Below, one piece after another: positions 61,185 through 64,000 of a stretch of DNA of 64,000 nt. Under the pieces are notes generated by a model, which made no database searches, had not been told where the DNA came from, and saw nothing but the letters and a program-made list of their open reading frames with translations. The DNA is taken from contig NZ_AJYD02000013.1 in NCBI RefSeq assembly GCF_000286835.2, positions 220,399 through 284,398 of the forward strand, given 5' to 3'. The stretch is from Enterovibrio norvegicus FF-33 (GTDB lineage Bacteria; Pseudomonadota; Gammaproteobacteria; Enterobacterales; Vibrionaceae). Numbering within the stretch: the first letter of the stretch is position 1; every line of letters starts with the position of its first letter. The translations under genes and the position numbers were made by a program.

Positions 61185-64000
61185 ATGGAAATTTTGCGTG
61201 GTTCCCCCGCTCTGTCCGAATTCCGAGTCAATAAACTGATAGAAAGCTGTCAGGCGAATGACTTGCCTGTGACTGGCCTCTATGCCGAGTATATCCACTT
61301 TGCTGATATCAGTACTCCCTTGAGTGCCGATGAGAAGCAAAAGCTGAATCGTCTGCTCACTTATGGGCCAACGATTGCTGAGCACGCGCCTACGGGCACC
61401 CTTATTCTTGTAACCCCTCGTCCTGGCACGATTTCTCCTTGGTCTTCAAAAGCGACTGACATCGCGCACAACTGCGGTCTAAATGCGATTAAACGCCTTG
61501 AGCGTGGCACGGCCTATTATGTTGAATTGGCATCTGAACTGTCTGTTGACCAACATAAAGTGTTGGCCGGTTTGCTCCATGACCGAATGATGGAAGTGGT
61601 ATTTGCTGATATGGATGCGGCGTCAGCACTCTTTGCAGCAGCAACGCCAGCACCGATGAAAGCGGTAGATATCCTTTCTGCGGGTCGTGAAGCCTTGGAA
61701 GTGGCCAACGTGGAGTTGGGTCTTGCTTTGGCTGACGATGAAATCGATTATTTGGTGGAAAGCTTTACCAAGCTGGGTCGCAACCCTAACGATATCGAAC
61801 TGATGATGTTTGCTCAGGCAAACTCAGAGCATTGTCGCCATAAAATATTCAATGCTGATTGGACTATTGACGGTGTGGATCAGGACAAGAGCCTGTTCAA
61901 GATGATCAAGAACACCTACGAGCATAACAACGACTATGTGTTATCTGCGTACAAAGATAACGCTGCTGTTATGGAAGGCTCAAGCGTAGGACGTTTTTTC
62001 CCGAACCCTGAATCACGTCAGTATGATTACCATCAGGAAGCGACACATATTCTGATGAAGGTGGAAACACATAACCACCCAACCGCTATTTCACCTTGGC
62101 CTGGCGCAGCGACGGGGTCAGGTGGTGAAATTCGCGATGAAGGCGCTACTGGTATCGGTGGTAAGCCAAAAGCAGGCTTGGTCGGTTTCTCCGTGTCCAA
62201 CTTGCGTATCCCAGGTTTTGAACAACCTTGGGAAACAGATTTCGGCAAGCCTAGCCGTATCGTGAATGCGTTGGACATTATGCTAGAAGGCCCATTAGGT
62301 GGCGCGGCATTTAACAACGAATTTGGTCGTCCTAACCTATTGGGCTATTTCCGCACCTACGAAGAAAAAGTCACCTCGCACAACGGTGAAGAAGTCCGTG
62401 GTTACCACAAGCCGATCATGATTGCCGGTGGTATGGGTAACATTCGCGATGGGCATGTTCAGAAAAAAGAAATTCCAGTCGGCGCCAAGCTTATTGTACT
62501 TGGTGGCCCCGCCATGAACATTGGTTTGGGTGGTGGTGCAGCGTCTTCAATGGCCTCTGGCCAGTCAGCGGAAGATCTGGATTTTGCTTCTGTGCAGCGT
62601 GAAAACCCAGAAATGGAACGTCGTTGTCAGGAAGTGATTGACCGTTGTTGGCAGTTGGGTGACGACAACCCAATTGCGTTTATCCATGATGTGGGTGCGG
62701 GCGGTATTTCTAATGCCTTGCCTGAGCTTGTGGATGATGGCGAGCGTGGTGGTAAATTCCAATTGCGTAACGTGCCAAACGACGAGCCGGGCATGAGCCC
62801 GTTAGAAATTTGGTGTAACGAATCACAAGAACGTTATGTGATGGCGATAGCGCCAGAAAACATGGGCGTATTTGATGCGATTTGTCAGCGTGAACGTGCG
62901 CCATATGCGGTTGTCGGTGAAGCCACCGAAGCGCGTCATCTTGAGCTGGAAGACAGCCATTTCGATAATACGCCAATTGATATGCCGTTGGATGTTTTGC
63001 TGGGCAAACCCCCTAAAATGCACCGTGACGTGCAAACACAAAAAGTGGAAGGCAAAGCGATTGAACGTGCAGGCATCTCTGTCGAAGAAGCGTCACAGCG
63101 CGTACTGCGCTTGCCTTCGGTTGCCGAGAAAACCTTCCTGATCACCATTGGTGATCGCACGGTCACAGGTTTGGTTGCACGAGACCAGATGGTTGGCCCA
63201 TGGCAGGTACCTGTGGCGAACTGTGCTGTCACGGCAGCAAGTTACGACACCTACCATGGTGAAGCCATGTCGATGGGTGAGCGTACGCCAGTGGCCTTGC
63301 TTGATTTCGCCGCTTCTGCACGCTTGGCGGTCGCGGAAGCGCTGACCAATATCGCGTGTGCGGATATTGGCGATTTGAAACGCATTAATCTGTCTGCAAA
63401 CTGGATGGCTGCAGCAGGTCACCCGGGCGAAGACGCGGGTCTTTATGAAGCCGTGAAAGCGATTGGTGAAGAGCTGTGTCCCGCGCTTGATTTGACGATT
63501 CCAGTCGGTAAAGACTCCATGTCGATGAAGACCCGTTGGGAGCAAGATGGCGAGCAGAAAGAAAATACCTCTCCATTGTCACTGGTGATCACAGCCTTTG
63601 GCCGTGTGAACGATGTGCGTAAAACGGTGACGCCTCAGCTTCGTACTGATAAAGGTGACAGCGCGCTGGTGCTGGTTGATCTTGGTCAGGGTCAAAACCG
63701 CCTTGGTGCTACGGCACTGGCGCAAGTTTACAAACAATTGGGTGACAAGCCTGCTGACGTTGATAGCCCGGAGCTGCTAAAAGGCTTCTTCCTTGCCATG
63801 CAATCTTTGGTGCGTGACGAGAAGCTGTTGGCTTACCATGATCGCGGTGATGGTGGCTTGTATGTCACCTTGACGGAGATGGCGTTTGCGGGCCACACCG
63901 GCGTGGAAGTAGACATCAATACCTTGTCTGCCAATGAAGAGTGTGATGACGAACTGGCTGCATTGTTCAACGAAGAGTTGGGCGCAGTCGTTCAAGTCCG
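61185..64000 (+). CDS. purL: Phosphoribosylformylglycinamidine synthase, N-terminal part (runs off window)
   Basis: The first 938 codons from the ATG at 61185 ([18 protein letters not shown]); the gene continues past the window. The large gammaproteobacterial enzyme has about 1,300 residues, so the glutamine amidotransferase domain with its catalytic Cys is missing here. Visible motifs: [65 protein letters not shown] and [19 protein letters not shown]. It converts FGAR and glutamine to FGAM in purine synthesis. It is single-gene and under a PurR-type promoter. Confidence 0.97.
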   Translation, partial: MEILRGSPALSEFRVNKLIESCQANDLPVTGLYAEYIHFADISTPLSADEKQKLNRLLTYGPTIAEHAPTGTLILVTPRPGTISPWSSKATDIAHNCGLNAIKRLERGTAYYVELASELSVDQHKVLAGLLHDRMMEVVFADMDAASALFAAATPAPMKAVDILSAGREALEVANVELGLALADDEIDYLVESFTKLGRNPNDIELMMFAQANSEHCRHKIFNADWTIDGVDQDKSLFKMIKNTYEHNNDYVLSAYKDNAAVMEGSSVGRFFPNPESRQYDYHQEATHILMKVETHNHPTAISPWPGAATGSGGEIRDEGATGIGGKPKAGLVGFSVSNLRIPGFEQPWETDFGKPSRIVNALDIMLEGPLGGAAFNNEFGRPNLLGYFRTYEEKVTSHNGEEVRGYHKPIMIAGGMGNIRDGHVQKKEIPVGAKLIVLGGPAMNIGLGGGAASSMASGQSAEDLDFASVQRENPEMERRCQEVIDRCWQLGDDNPIAFIHDVGAGGISNALPELVDDGERGGKFQLRNVPNDEPGMSPLEIWCNESQERYVMAIAPENMGVFDAICQRERAPYAVVGEATEARHLELEDSHFDNTPIDMPLDVLLGKPPKMHRDVQTQKVEGKAIERAGISVEEASQRVLRLPSVAEKTFLITIGDRTVTGLVARDQMVGPWQVPVANCAVTAASYDTYHGEAMSMGERTPVALLDFAASARLAVAEALTNIACADIGDLKRINLSANWMAAAGHPGEDAGLYEAVKAIGEELCPALDLTIPVGKDSMSMKTRWEQDGEQKENTSPLSLVITAFGRVNDVRKTVTPQLRTDKGDSALVLVDLGQGQNRLGATALAQVYKQLGDKPADVDSPELLKGFFLAMQSLVRDEKLLAYHDRGDGGLYVTLTEMAFAGHTGVEVDINTLSANEECDDELAALFNEELGAVVQV

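Overview
The window is a stretch of chromosome from a member of the Vibrionaceae (Vibrio or a close relative). The evidence is the tmRNA tag peptide ANDENYALAA, an OxyR2-type regulator next to its peroxiredoxin, proteases with GlyGly-CTERM tails, and a core gene order queA-tgt-yajC-secDF / trmJ-isc / rlmN-pilW-rodZ-ispG-hisS-yfgM-bamB-der / guaBA / mltF-purL that is the usual gammaproteobacterial and Vibrio arrangement. Species cannot be fixed from the sequence alone.

Region 1 (1-10312) is the right-hand part of an integrative element inserted at the 3' end of ssrA (tmRNA). Next to ssrA lies a P4-type tyrosine integrase. It is followed by an unknown gene, a twin-palindrome operator, an AlpA-type regulator, an unknown gene, a TOPRIM primase-like protein and a DUF927 helicase-like ATPase; this is a regulatory and replication module like that of phage satellites. 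Clusters of a TGTCACA motif are scattered over the module and look like iterons. On the opposite strand is a three-gene cargo operon: an MmeI-like DNA methyltransferase (cut by the window edge), a DEAD/DEAH-type helicase and a GIY-YIG (T5orf172-like) nuclease. This is the best candidate in the window for an undescribed anti-phage or restriction-like system. The left end of the element lies outside the window.

Region 2 (10313-24800) holds ssrA and smpB (trans-translation), ratA-rnfH, ppk2, cutC, the divergent prx/oxyR2 peroxide-defence pair, aceBA (glyoxylate shunt) behind a 0.7 kb leader region, acpH, a CBS-domain protein, two secreted S1-family serine proteases with C-terminal sorting tails, and queA.

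Region 3 (24800-64000) is conserved housekeeping DNA: tgt-yajC-secD-secF (queuosine and protein export), suhB, trmJ, the complete iscRSUA-hscBA-fdx-iscX operon with tandem IscR sites, pepB, ndk, rlmN-pilW-rodZ-ispG-hisS-yfgM-bamB-der, yfgJ, xseA, guaBA behind two PurR boxes, an AbgT-family transporter, a glutathione-dependent formaldehyde detoxification pair (frmA, fghA) with a divergent LysR regulator, tadA, a tiny basic ORF, mltF, and the first 938 codons of purL behind a PurR box and a structured leader. Two related MITE-like intergenic repeats sit before tgt and after der.
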